Assembly: GCF_000738775.1 (NCBI RefSeq)
Contig: NZ_JPOC01000020.1
Coordinates: 62,001 to 126,000, forward strand
DNA from: Prescottella defluvii
GTDB lineage: Bacteria > Actinomycetota > Actinomycetes > Mycobacteriales > Mycobacteriaceae
Length of the DNA: 64,000 bases
Reading direction: 5' to 3'
The notes below the pieces were generated by a model. It saw nothing but the letters and a program-made list of their open reading frames with translations, searched no databases and was not told the origin of the DNA. The translations under genes and the position numbers were made by a program. Position 1 is the stretch's first letter, and each line of letters opens with the position of its first letter. This document shows, one piece after another, positions 56,218 through 64,000 of the stretch.

Positions 56218-57525
56218 ATGGCAGGTCAGGAGTTCGGTTCGCGCAATCCGTGGATTGCGGTGCGTCCCGGCGACGACCCCGCGGTGCTCGCGGAGAGGAC
56301 GTCGTCGGCGCATCAACTGTTCGTGGACTCGGAGCTCGACGGCACCGGGGTCGATGCCGTCCGGTCGGTCGTCCGGGAGTCGTGGTTGCGCAGCCGGGGG
56401 AGCGGTGTGAGCCCGGACGTCGTCGACGACGGGGTGGTCCTCGACGGGGCCGCGCTCGCGCAGTACCGGGCGGAGCATCCGCTGGCCGCGATCCGCCCGG
56501 TGGTGCGGAAACTGCTGGTCGAGGACGCTGCGGACACCGGTCTGCTCGTTGCGATCAGCGATGCGCACGGCCGGTTGCTGTGGGTCGAGGGTGACGCCGT
56601 GGCGAAGGACCGGGCGCTGCGCATGAACTTCGTCGAGGGCGCGGACTGGAGCGAGGAACGGGTGGGGACCAACGCTCCCGGTACCGCGCTCGCACTCGAC
56701 CACGGTGTCCAGATCTTCGCGGCCGAGCACTTCAACCGTGCGGTCCACGAGTGGAGTTGTTCGGCGGCCCCGATCCACGACCCGGTCACGGGGCGGACGA
56801 TCGGTGCACTCGACATCACCGGCGGACCCCGGGTGGCGGTGCCGGAGGCGCTCACCCTCGTCCGTGCCACGGTGGCGGCGGCCGAGGCGGAGTTGCGGTT
56901 GCAGGCGTTGGCGTCGCCGCGACCGTCGGTGGCGTCGGCGCCGCGCCTCGAGGTCCTGGGGTCGGGGCGTCCGGGCCTGATCGTGGACGGTGAACGCAGT
57001 CATCTGTCGCGCCGGCACGCGGAGATCCTGCTGCTGCTCGCCGAACACCCCGAGGGTCTCGCCGCCGACCAGCTCGCGGTGCTGCTCGACGAGGAGGAAC
57101 TGGACGCGGTCACGATCCGGGCCGAGATGTCGCGGCTACGTAAGGTTTTCGGTGCCGAACGACTGGGATCGCGACCGTACCGGCTGCTCGCGCCGCTCGC
57201 GTCCGACGTCGACGACGTGCGGTCGCTGCTCGACCGCGGTGACCTCGAGTCGGCGCTGCACCTGTACGGCGGGCCGGTGTTGCCGGGGTCGGAGGCGCCC
57301 GGCGTCGAGGACGTGCGGGAGGAGCTTCGTGTGCGGGTGCAGGCGACGGTCCTGCGCGGCGGTGACTCGCGCCTGCTCGCGTCGTGGACGAGTTCGATCC
57401 ACGGCCGCCACGACCGCACCGCCTGGGTGGCGTACCTGTCCACCCTCGACACCGGTTCGTCGCGGCACGCGCAGGTGGAGGCCCACCTGCGCGTGCTCGA
57501 CCGAAGGTTCGGGTCGGGCTACTGA
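56218..57525 (+). CDS. GAF-domain transcriptional regulator with SARP-like C-terminus
   Basis: A 435-residue protein. Residues about 35-210 form an AcoR-type N-terminal sensor with a GAF domain (WSEERVGTNAPGTALALDHG; FNRAVHEWSCSAAPIHDPVTG). No AAA+ or sigma-54 domain follows. Instead, residues about 250-320 look like a winged HTH (AEILLLLAEHPEG...LRKVFGAERLGSRPYRL), then a BTAD-like stretch (YGGPVLPGSEAPGVEDVREELR). It likely senses a small molecule and activates the nearby aldehyde/alcohol/ethanolamine operon. Its 3' end overlaps the convergent synthetase gene by 7 bp. Confidence 0.8.
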   Translation: MAGQEFGSRNPWIAVRPGDDPAVLAERTSSAHQLFVDSELDGTGVDAVRSVVRESWLRSRGSGVSPDVVDDGVVLDGAALAQYRAEHPLAAIRPVVRKLLVEDAADTGLLVAISDAHGRLLWVEGDAVAKDRALRMNFVEGADWSEERVGTNAPGTALALDHGVQIFAAEHFNRAVHEWSCSAAPIHDPVTGRTIGALDITGGPRVAVPEALTLVRATVAAAEAELRLQALASPRPSVASAPRLEVLGSGRPGLIVDGERSHLSRRHAEILLLLAEHPEGLAADQLAVLLDEEELDAVTIRAEMSRLRKVFGAERLGSRPYRLLAPLASDVDDVRSLLDRGDLESALHLYGGPVLPGSEAPGVEDVREELRVRVQATVLRGGDSRLLASWTSSIHGRHDRTAWVAYLSTLDTGSSRHAQVEAHLRVLDRRFGSGY

Positions 57526-59150
57526 ACCTGTGCCGTCTCGGACTCCGCGGATGCGACGGCCGCGGCCCAGCGGTAGTCGGCCTTGCCGGCGGGGGTGCGC
57601 TTGACCTCCTCGACGGTCACCACGGCGCGCGGAACCTTGTAGCCGGCGAGCGTCTTGCGGCAGTGCTCCTGGACGCCGTCGAGTGTCAGTTCCGCCGCGT
57701 CGGGGTAGACCGCGATCACGGCCGCGACCCGCTGACCCATCCGCTCGTCGGGCACCGGTACGACGAGGGCGTCGGAGATCGCCGGGTGTGCGTGGAGGGC
57801 GGCCTCGACCTCCTCCGCGAACACCTTCTCGCCGCCGGTGTTGATGCACTGCGAGCCGCGTCCGAGGAAGACGATGGTGCCGTCGGCCTCGATCGTGCCC
57901 ATGTCGCCGAGCACCGAGATGCGGGTGCCGTCCGCACGGGTGGGGAAGGTGCGGGCGGTCTTCTCCTCGTCCTTGTAGTAGCCGACGGGGACGTTGCCGA
58001 TGCGGGCGATGTAGCCGATCTCGTCGGACCCGGCGGGGATCTGTTCGAGACGCTCGTCGACCAGGATCATGTTGGGCGACGGGGGCATCCGCAGGTTGCC
58101 GTTCTCGTCGATGGTGAAGGCGCCGTCGTTGCCGGACTCGGACGCTCCGAAGTTGTCGCGTAGCAGCAGGTCCGGCTTGACCGCGAGCATCCTCTCGCGC
58201 ACGCTCAGCGACCAGATCGCGCCGCCCGAGGTGATCGAGAACAGCGAACCGAGATCGACTTCGCCCTTGCGGCGCTCCATCTCGTCCACCAGTGGCAGTC
58301 CCATGCCGTCGCCGACGATGAGGATCACCTGCAGTGATTCCTTCTCGATCGACTCGACGACCTTGCGCGGGACGAAGTCGCGCATCAACACCACCCGTGC
58401 GCCGAGAGTGAAGAAGGTGAAGAGTGAGTACAGTGCGGCCCCGTGCATGAGCGGTGCCGCGATCAGGAACGAGAGATCGGGGAATTCCTTTGCGGCAGCA
58501 GCAACCTCGGCGAGATCCTTCCGGGCGTCCTCGCCGTAGGGATTGCCGCCGGAGAGGGGCTTGCGGAAGAAGTCGTCGTGCCGCCAGATGACGCCCTTGG
58601 GGTAGCCGGTGGTTCCGCCGGTGTAGAGGACGTACAGATCGTCGCCGCTGCGCGGGGCGAACTCGGCGGTGGCCGGTAGGTCGCGCGCGTCACTGAACGG
58701 CACCACCGAGACCGAGCGGGCCTCGGCCGCCGAACGCAGTTCGTCGGTGATGTCGCCGACGACGATGACGGTCCGCACCAGTGGGCAGCGTTCGAGCAGC
58801 CCGGCGAGGGTGCGCTGGTGTTCGGGGAGTTCGACGACGACCGCGATCGAGTCCGAGTTGGTGAAGATGTACTCGAGTTCGGCGGGGGTGTAGCGGTAGT
58901 TGACGTTGATCGGTACCGCCCGGATCTTGATCAGGCCCAGGACCGACGTGACGTGCTCGACGCTGTTCTTCAGGAACAGCGACACGTGCTCGCCGGGCGC
59001 GATACCGGCCTGCGCGAGCAGTTGGGCCGTCTTGTTCGCCTCGCCGTCGAGTTCGGCGTACGTGAAGTTCTCGCCCTCGTACGTCAGGGCTGTCCGGTCG
59101 GGCACCGCCGCCGCGACTGTCTCGAAAACATCGGCCAGGTTGAACTGCAT
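57519..59150 (-). CDS. Acyl-CoA synthetase (FadD19-like)
   Basis: A 543-residue ANL-family adenylate-forming ligase: P-loop YTGGTTGYPKGVIWRHDD near residue 178, NTGGEKVFAEEVEAALHAHP near 440 and the C-terminal catalytic Lys in GKADYRW near 530. Length and motifs resemble mycobacterial FadD19, which activates steroid side chains, but related enzymes act on fatty acids. ATG at 59150 follows GGAAGGA. Transcribed alone and divergent from the aldehyde dehydrogenase operon. Confidence 0.87.
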   Translation of the reverse strand: MQFNLADVFETVAAAVPDRTALTYEGENFTYAELDGEANKTAQLLAQAGIAPGEHVSLFLKNSVEHVTSVLGLIKIRAVPINVNYRYTPAELEYIFTNSDSIAVVVELPEHQRTLAGLLERCPLVRTVIVVGDITDELRSAAEARSVSVVPFSDARDLPATAEFAPRSGDDLYVLYTGGTTGYPKGVIWRHDDFFRKPLSGGNPYGEDARKDLAEVAAAAKEFPDLSFLIAAPLMHGAALYSLFTFFTLGARVVLMRDFVPRKVVESIEKESLQVILIVGDGMGLPLVDEMERRKGEVDLGSLFSITSGGAIWSLSVRERMLAVKPDLLLRDNFGASESGNDGAFTIDENGNLRMPPSPNMILVDERLEQIPAGSDEIGYIARIGNVPVGYYKDEEKTARTFPTRADGTRISVLGDMGTIEADGTIVFLGRGSQCINTGGEKVFAEEVEAALHAHPAISDALVVPVPDERMGQRVAAVIAVYPDAAELTLDGVQEHCRKTLAGYKVPRAVVTVEEVKRTPAGKADYRWAAAVASAESETAQVQ

Positions 59151-59332
59151 CAGCGTTCCTTCCAGAGCAGCGACACGATCGGCGGAACACGTTCCACCTG
59201 TGACCTGCACCCTAGCCAGGCGGGTACCGGTTCCGTGACGAAATTCGGACATCGATCGATCCGGACGTAGGGAACTGTTCGGGCGGATTCGGACCGGGTC
59301 GCCGCGCAGTTGTGACCTCGAACCCAACGTGG

Positions 59333-59385
59333 TTGCAACGTTGACATGCCTAGTGTCCTGTATCACACCCCGAGTGGAGGTGTGA
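59333..59385 (+). promoter_or_regulatory. Promoter-proximal inverted repeats upstream of aldehyde dehydrogenase
   Basis: The stretch holds the 8-bp palindrome GTTGCAAC (59332-59339), the consensus -35-like TTGACA (59341-59346) and a perfect 7-bp inverted repeat TCACACC (59363-59369) / GGTGTGA (59379-59385) directly before the leader of the aldehyde dehydrogenase gene. No ideal -10 at 17 bp is seen. These are candidate sites for the GAF regulator encoded at 56218. Confidence 0.45.
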
Positions 59386-59407
59386 CAGCGCAGACAGGAG
59401 ACTTCGT

Positions 59408-60931
59408 ATGAGCGTGTATGCCCGTCCCGGTTCACCCGACGCCCTGATGTCCTTCGAATCGCGGTACGACAACTGGATCGGTGGCGAGTGGGTGGCACCG
59501 GTGAAGGGGCAGTACTTCGAGAACCCGACCCCGGTCACGGGTAAGCCGTTCTGCGAGATCGCACGGTCGACGGCCGAGGACATCGACCTCGCGCTCGACG
59601 CCGCCCATGCCGCGGCACCGGCGTGGGGCAAGACCTCGGCGGCCGAGCGCGCGGTCATCCTGAACAAGATCGCCGACAGGATGGAGCAGAACCTCGAGTC
59701 CATCGCGCTGGCCGAGTCCTGGGACAACGGCAAGCCGATCCGCGAGACCCTCAACGCGGACATCCCGCTCGCGATCGACCACTTCCGCTACTTCGCGGGT
59801 GCGATCCGCGCGCAGGAGGGCTCGCTGTCGGAGATCAACTCCGACACCGTCGCTTACCACTTCCACGAGCCGCTCGGTGTGGTCGGCCAGATCATTCCGT
59901 GGAACTTCCCGATCCTGATGGCCGTGTGGAAGCTGGCACCGGCGCTGGCCGCCGGCAACGCCATCGTCCTCAAGCCCGCGGAACAGACCCCGGCGTCGAT
60001 CCTGTACCTGATGGGTGTCATCGGTGATCTGCTGCCCGCCGGCGTGCTCAACGTCGTCAACGGCTTCGGCACCGAGGCGGGCAAGCCGCTCGCATCGAGC
60101 CCCCGGATCCGGAAGATCGCGTTCACCGGCGAGACCACCACCGGCCGGCTGATCATGCAGTACGCATCGCAGAATCTGATTCCGGTGACGCTCGAACTGG
60201 GCGGCAAGAGCCCCAACGTGTTCTTCTCCGACGTCCTCGCCGCCCCCGACGACTTCCAGGACAAGGCGCTCGAGGGTTTCACGATGTTCGCGCTCAACCA
60301 GGGCGAGGTGTGCACGTGCCCGTCGCGTGCGCTGATCCAGAAGGACATCTTCGACGACTTCCTCGCGCTCGCCGCGGTACGCACCAAGGCGGTGCGTCAG
60401 GGCGATCCGCTCGACACCGACACGATGATCGGCGCGCAGGCGTCGAACGATCAGCTCGAGAAGATCCTGTCGTACATCGAGATCGGCAAGAACGAGGGCG
60501 CCCGCCTGATCACCGGCGGCGAGCGGGCCGAACTGGGTGGCGACCTGTCGGAGGGCTTCTACGTCCAGCCGACGATCTTCACCGGCGACAACGGCATGCG
60601 GATCTTCCAGGAGGAGATCTTCGGTCCGGTCGTGTCGGTGACGTCGTTCGCGGACTACGACGACGCCATCTCGATCGCGAACGACACCCTCTACGGTCTC
60701 GGTGCCGGCGTGTGGTCGCGTGACGGCGGCGTCGCGTACCGGGCCGGACGCGACATCCAGGCCGGGCGGGTGTGGACCAACACCTACCACCAGTATCCGG
60801 CGCACGCGGCGTTCGGCGGCTACAAGCAGTCCGGTATCGGCCGCGAGAACCACCACATGATGCTCGCGCACTACCAGCAGACCAAGAACCTGCTCGTCAG
60901 CTACGCACCCAAGGCGCAGGGCTTCTTCTGA
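59408..60931 (+). CDS. NAD-dependent aldehyde dehydrogenase (ExaC-like)
   Basis: A 507-residue aldehyde dehydrogenase: [20 protein letters not shown] near residue 158, catalytic Glu in [14 protein letters not shown] near 264 and catalytic Cys in [14 protein letters not shown] near 302. It matches the acetaldehyde/ExaC group. It is first in the operon with an alcohol dehydrogenase and ethanolamine lyase, so acetaldehyde is the likely substrate. Confidence 0.93.
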   Translation: MSVYARPGSPDALMSFESRYDNWIGGEWVAPVKGQYFENPTPVTGKPFCEIARSTAEDIDLALDAAHAAAPAWGKTSAAERAVILNKIADRMEQNLESIALAESWDNGKPIRETLNADIPLAIDHFRYFAGAIRAQEGSLSEINSDTVAYHFHEPLGVVGQIIPWNFPILMAVWKLAPALAAGNAIVLKPAEQTPASILYLMGVIGDLLPAGVLNVVNGFGTEAGKPLASSPRIRKIAFTGETTTGRLIMQYASQNLIPVTLELGGKSPNVFFSDVLAAPDDFQDKALEGFTMFALNQGEVCTCPSRALIQKDIFDDFLALAAVRTKAVRQGDPLDTDTMIGAQASNDQLEKILSYIEIGKNEGARLITGGERAELGGDLSEGFYVQPTIFTGDNGMRIFQEEIFGPVVSVTSFADYDDAISIANDTLYGLGAGVWSRDGGVAYRAGRDIQAGRVWTNTYHQYPAHAAFGGYKQSGIGRENHHMMLAHYQQTKNLLVSYAPKAQGFF

Positions 60932-61009
60932 TCCGATCCATCCACGCACTGCGCGGCGCCGGCGGGTGCCCACGTCGGCGCTGCGCCCCCACCCCATCCG
61001 GAGGTTCCC

Positions 61010-62035
61010 ATGACCGAGACGATGAAGGCCGCGGTTGTCCGCGAGTTCGGAAAGCCCCTGTCCATCGAGGAGGTGCCGATACCGAAGCCCGCCCGCGACC
61101 AGGCGCTCGTGAAGGTCCGTTCGAGCGGTGTCTGCCACACGGATCTGCATGCGGCCAAGGGTGATTGGCCGGTCAAGCCGCAGCCGCCGTTCATCCCGGG
61201 ACACGAGGGCTACGGCGAGGTGGTGGAGCTGGGGGAGGGTGTCACCGATCTCGCGGTCGGCGACCTCGTCGGCAACGCGTGGCTGTGGTCGTCGTGTCTC
61301 GAGTGCCGGTACTGCCGCACCGGCTGGGAGACGCTGTGCGAGACGCAGATCAACGGCGGCTACACCGTCGACGGTTCGTTCGCGGAGTACATGCTGGTCG
61401 ACTCCCGCTTCGCGGCCCGGGTTCCGGCGGGTGCCGACCCCATCGAGGTCGCCCCCGTCCTGTGTGCCGGGGTCACCGTCTACAAGGGCCTCAAGGTCAG
61501 TGACGTCCGGCCCGGCCAGTGGGTGACGATCTCCGGCATCGGCGGCCTCGGCCACGTCGCGGTCCAGTACGCGACCGCGATGGGGTTGCGGGTGGCCGCG
61601 GTCGACGTCGCCGACTCCAAACTCGCCCTCGCCGCCGGTTTCGGCGCCGAGGTGCTCGTCAACGCCTTCGAGGAGGACCCGGTCGAGAAGATCCAGGAGG
61701 CCACCGGAGGAACCGACGGGGTTCTGGTGACCGCGGTCAATCCGGCCGCGTTCGGGCAGGCGATCGGCATGGCCCGCCGCGGCGGCACCATCACGTGCAT
61801 CGGCCTGCCGCCGGGGGACTTCCCGACGCCGATCTTCGACACCGTCCTGAAGGGGCTCACGCTGCGCGGGTCGATCGTCGGTACCCGCCAGGACATGGCG
61901 GAGGCACTCGACTTCTACGCCCGCGGGTCGATCCACCCGACGGTTCACACCCGCAGGCTCGAGGACATCAACGACATCTTCGACGAACTCGAACGCGGTG
62001 CGGTCGACGGGCGCATCGTCCTGGACTTCGCGTGA
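61010..62035 (+). CDS. Zinc-dependent alcohol dehydrogenase
   Basis: A 341-residue MDR-family alcohol dehydrogenase: catalytic-zinc region GVCHTDLHAAKGDWP near residue 38 and GHEGYGEVVELG near 63, structural-zinc cysteines CLECRYCRTGWETLC near 92, and NAD motif SGIGGLGHVAVQYATAMG near 175. AdhP-like, it interconverts primary alcohols and aldehydes. Its stop overlaps the DUF779 start (GTGA). Confidence 0.93.
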   Translation: MTETMKAAVVREFGKPLSIEEVPIPKPARDQALVKVRSSGVCHTDLHAAKGDWPVKPQPPFIPGHEGYGEVVELGEGVTDLAVGDLVGNAWLWSSCLECRYCRTGWETLCETQINGGYTVDGSFAEYMLVDSRFAARVPAGADPIEVAPVLCAGVTVYKGLKVSDVRPGQWVTISGIGGLGHVAVQYATAMGLRVAAVDVADSKLALAAGFGAEVLVNAFEEDPVEKIQEATGGTDGVLVTAVNPAAFGQAIGMARRGGTITCIGLPPGDFPTPIFDTVLKGLTLRGSIVGTRQDMAEALDFYARGSIHPTVHTRRLEDINDIFDELERGAVDGRIVLDFA

Positions 62036-62544
62036 GCGTCGCGCCGCCCCGGGTGGTCGTGACGGCTGCCGCCGCGGCTCTGCTGCGACACCTCACCGAC
62101 GTCCACGGACCCGTGATGCTGCACCAGTCCGGGGGCTGCTGCGACGGGTCGGCGCCGATGTGTTTCCCGTTGGGGGAGTTCGTCGTCGGGGATCGGGACG
62201 TGCTGCTCGGCGTGCTAGACCTGGGCGCCGGTGTCGGGGAGGCTCCGGCGTCGGCGCCCGAGGGTGACGACGCGGTCCCGGTGTGGATCTCCGGACCCCA
62301 GTTCGACACGTGGAAGCACACCCAGTTGGTGCTCGACGTCGTTCCGGGTCGCGGCGCCGGATTCAGCCTCGAGGCACCCGAGGGTGTGCGGTTGCTCAGC
62401 CGTGGCCGGGTGTTCGACGCCGGCGAGATCACCGCGCTGGCAGCGGCGGTACCGATCCTCGGACGCGACTGGGAGGAGGGTGTCCGTCCCGGCCCTTCGC
62501 CGGTACCGCTCGTCGTCCCGAATGCGGAGGAGGAGGCCGGGTGA
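62032..62544 (+). CDS. DUF779 domain protein
   Basis: A 170-residue protein of the DUF779 family, recognised by LMLHQSGGCCDGSAPMCFP-type sequence (here MLHQSGGCCDGSAPMCF, about residues 28-44) and VWISGPQFDTWKHTQLVLDVV near 84. The Cys-Cys...Cys group suggests metal or thiol chemistry. DUF779 genes often accompany acetaldehyde dehydrogenase genes; the function is unknown. Coupled by 4-bp overlaps to both adh and eutB. Confidence 0.85.
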   Translation: MSVAPPRVVVTAAAAALLRHLTDVHGPVMLHQSGGCCDGSAPMCFPLGEFVVGDRDVLLGVLDLGAGVGEAPASAPEGDDAVPVWISGPQFDTWKHTQLVLDVVPGRGAGFSLEAPEGVRLLSRGRVFDAGEITALAAAVPILGRDWEEGVRPGPSPVPLVVPNAEEEAG

Positions 62545-63953
62545 CCGTCCACCGACGCCAGATCTCGGGGACGACCTACACGTTCGACGGGCTGGTCGAC
62601 CTCATGGCGAAGGCGACACCGCTGCGTTCGGGTGACCAATTGGCCGGGTGCGCAGCCGAATCCGACGCCGAACGCGCGGCAGCGCAGTGGCTGCTCGCCG
62701 ATCTGCCGCTCACGACGTTCCTGAACGACCCGGTGGTGCCGTACGAGGACGACGAGGTGACCCGCCTCATCGTCGACTCCCACGACCGCGCTGCGTTCGG
62801 CGCGGTCTCGCACCTGACGGTCGGCGGGTTCCGCGACTGGTTGCTGGCGACCACCGCGGCACCCGCTGCGGCCGCGACCCTCGCCGCCGTCGCGCGGGGG
62901 CTGACCCCGGAGATGGTGGCCGCGGTCAGCAAGATTATGCGCAATCAGGACCTGATCGCGGTGGCGCGTGCGGTCACGGTGACGTCCGGATTCCGGACCA
63001 CGATCGGGCGCCCGGGCACTCTCGCGACGCGTCTGCAGCCCAACCACCCCACCGACGACCCCCGCGGTATCGCGGCCGCGATGCTCGACGGGTTGCTGAT
63101 GGGCTGCGGTGACGCGGTGATCGGCGTCAATCCGGCCACCGATTCGCCGCACGCGACGTCCGACCTCCTGCACCTGCTCTACGACATCCGTCGGCGTTAC
63201 GACATCCCGGTGCAGTCCTGCGTGCTCTCGCACGTCACGACCACACTCGACCTCGTGAACGCGGGTGCGCCCGTTGACCTGGTCTTCCAGTCGGTGGCGG
63301 GAACCGAGGGCGCCAATTCTGGTTTCGGCGTGAACATCTCGCTGCTGCGGGAGGCCGACGAGGCGGGGCGGTCCCTGGGCCGCGGCACGGTCGGGGACAA
63401 CGTGATGTACCTCGAGACCGGGCAGGGTTCGGCGTTGTCGGCGGGCGCCCACCTCGGGACCGGCGGCCGACCCGTCGACCAGCAGACACTCGAGGCCCGC
63501 GCCTACGCCGTGGCGCGGGATCTCGAACCGTTGCTGGTGAACACCGTCGTCGGGTTCATCGGGCCGGAGTACCTGTACGACGGGAAACAGATCGTCCGGG
63601 CCGGACTCGAGGACCACTTCTGCGGCAAACTGCTGGGGCTGCCGATGGGCGTCGACGTCTGCTACACCAACCATGCCGAAGCCGATCAGGACGACATGGA
63701 CAACCTCCTCACCCTGCTCGGCGTCGCGGGAACGGCCTTCGTCATCACGGTCCCCGGCGCCGACGACGTCATGCTCGGGTACCAGAGCCTGTCGTTCCAC
63801 GACGTGCTGTACGCCCGGCGCGTGCTGGGACTGCGCCCGGCACCCGAGTTCGAGGCATGGTTGCAGCGTCTGGGGATGGCGGACGGCGACGGCCGGGTCC
63901 TGCCCGCCGACGTCGACTCGTCGCCCCTGCGGGAGTTGGCGGCGGGTCGATGA
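62541..63953 (+). CDS. eutB: Ethanolamine ammonia-lyase large subunit
   Basis: A 470-residue EutB: AVSKIMRNQDLIAVA near residue 133, RLQPNHPTDDPRGIAAAMLDG near 165, and QSVAGTEGANSGFGVNISLL near 250 in the TIM-barrel active site. With EutC and adenosylcobalamin it converts ethanolamine to acetaldehyde and ammonia; the two upstream dehydrogenases can then use the acetaldehyde. GTG start overlaps the DUF779 stop. No microcompartment shell genes are visible. Confidence 0.95.
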   Translation: MTVHRRQISGTTYTFDGLVDLMAKATPLRSGDQLAGCAAESDAERAAAQWLLADLPLTTFLNDPVVPYEDDEVTRLIVDSHDRAAFGAVSHLTVGGFRDWLLATTAAPAAAATLAAVARGLTPEMVAAVSKIMRNQDLIAVARAVTVTSGFRTTIGRPGTLATRLQPNHPTDDPRGIAAAMLDGLLMGCGDAVIGVNPATDSPHATSDLLHLLYDIRRRYDIPVQSCVLSHVTTTLDLVNAGAPVDLVFQSVAGTEGANSGFGVNISLLREADEAGRSLGRGTVGDNVMYLETGQGSALSAGAHLGTGGRPVDQQTLEARAYAVARDLEPLLVNTVVGFIGPEYLYDGKQIVRAGLEDHFCGKLLGLPMGVDVCYTNHAEADQDDMDNLLTLLGVAGTAFVITVPGADDVMLGYQSLSFHDVLYARRVLGLRPAPEFEAWLQRLGMADGDGRVLPADVDSSPLRELAAGR

Positions 63954-64000
63954 GCGAACTCTGGGACGAACTGCGGCGCGGCACGCAGGCACGGATCGGC
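63950..64000 (+). CDS. eutC: Ethanolamine ammonia-lyase small subunit, 5' end (cut by window)
   Basis: Only 17 codons are present (MSELWDELRRGTQARIG). The ATG overlaps the eutB stop by 4 bp. EutC is expected at this position, and the RxxTxARIGLGR-type N-terminus of EutC agrees with RRGTQARIG. Confidence 0.85.
   Translation, partial: MSELWDELRRGTQARIG

Noticed and set aside
59432-61948. Minus-strand open frame of 838 codons opposite the aldehyde and alcohol dehydrogenases
   Set aside because: Both plus-strand genes have full catalytic motifs; the antisense product has none.
62541-64000. Ethanolamine microcompartment
   Set aside because: EutB and the start of EutC are present, but no shell-protein genes or encapsulation-peptide N-termini are seen in the window, so only free cytosolic enzymes are supported.

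Overview
The window is GC-rich actinobacterial DNA from a mycolic-acid-containing organism, most likely Rhodococcus sensu lato (Rhodococcus/Prescottella). Evidence: an MCE operon end next to rpoBC, rpoC with the actinobacterial coiled-coil insertion, fprB, kshB with a KstR-type box, a complete mycofactocin locus, DUF3558 lipoproteins, frequent GTG/TTG starts and 4-bp start/stop overlaps. The order rpoB-rpoC ... rpsL-rpsG-fusA-tuf ... ferredoxin reductase ... mftR/mftABCDEFG parallels the Mycobacterium tuberculosis Rv0667-Rv0697 region, with lineage-specific insertions. No rRNA, tRNA, IS element, phage or CRISPR array was seen.

Layout. 1-2233: tail of an MCE lipid-import operon (last MCE protein, two Mce-associated membrane proteins). 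2234-10222: rpoB promoter region, rpoB, rpoC and a strong terminator. 10270-14038: acyl-ACP thioesterase, fprB, a quinone oxidoreductase. 14152-16223: MarR/MFS efflux pair. 16320-26057: an unknown gene, a 42-bp palindrome, then a seven-gene, mostly translationally coupled operon resembling the atu/liu pathways (TIGR03084 protein, AtuA, two acyl-CoA dehydrogenases, biotin-dependent carboxylase beta and alpha chains, enoyl-CoA hydratase). 26127-28172: a 42-residue peptide resembling PorA/PorH porins on the minus strand, a TetR regulator and two DUF3558 lipoproteins. 28258-33034: the str operon (rpsL, rpsG, fusA, tuf) behind a roughly 290-nt leader.

33081-39898: LysR and SnoaL-like genes, then a six-gene minus-strand operon of Asp23/Gls24/AmaP-type envelope-stress proteins ending in a pentapeptide-repeat protein, divergent from a ferredoxin reductase that has a KstR-like box; then a MurI-like racemase. 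39924-42174: TetR, SPW-repeat membrane protein, and kshB (steroid 9-alpha-hydroxylase reductase) with a perfect KstR box.

42280-56167: the mycofactocin locus. mftM and mftR run leftwards; mftA, B, C, D run rightwards, followed by two FadH/OYE-type flavoproteins flanking a mycofactocin-type SDR, a DoxX/MarR divergent pair, then mftE, mftF and mftG. MftA is the precursor peptide, MftB the peptide chaperone, MftC the radical SAM enzyme, MftE the peptidase, MftD the oxidising flavoprotein, MftF the glycosyltransferase, MftM the glycan methyltransferase, and MftG a GMC enzyme that links the cofactor to electron transfer. 56218-64000: a GAF-domain regulator with a SARP-like C-terminus, a FadD19-like acyl-CoA synthetase, and a rightward operon of aldehyde dehydrogenase, zinc alcohol dehydrogenase, DUF779 protein and ethanolamine ammonia-lyase EutB with the start of EutC. 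Ethanol, acetaldehyde and ethanolamine metabolism thus sits directly beside the cofactor locus used for alcohol oxidation in this group.
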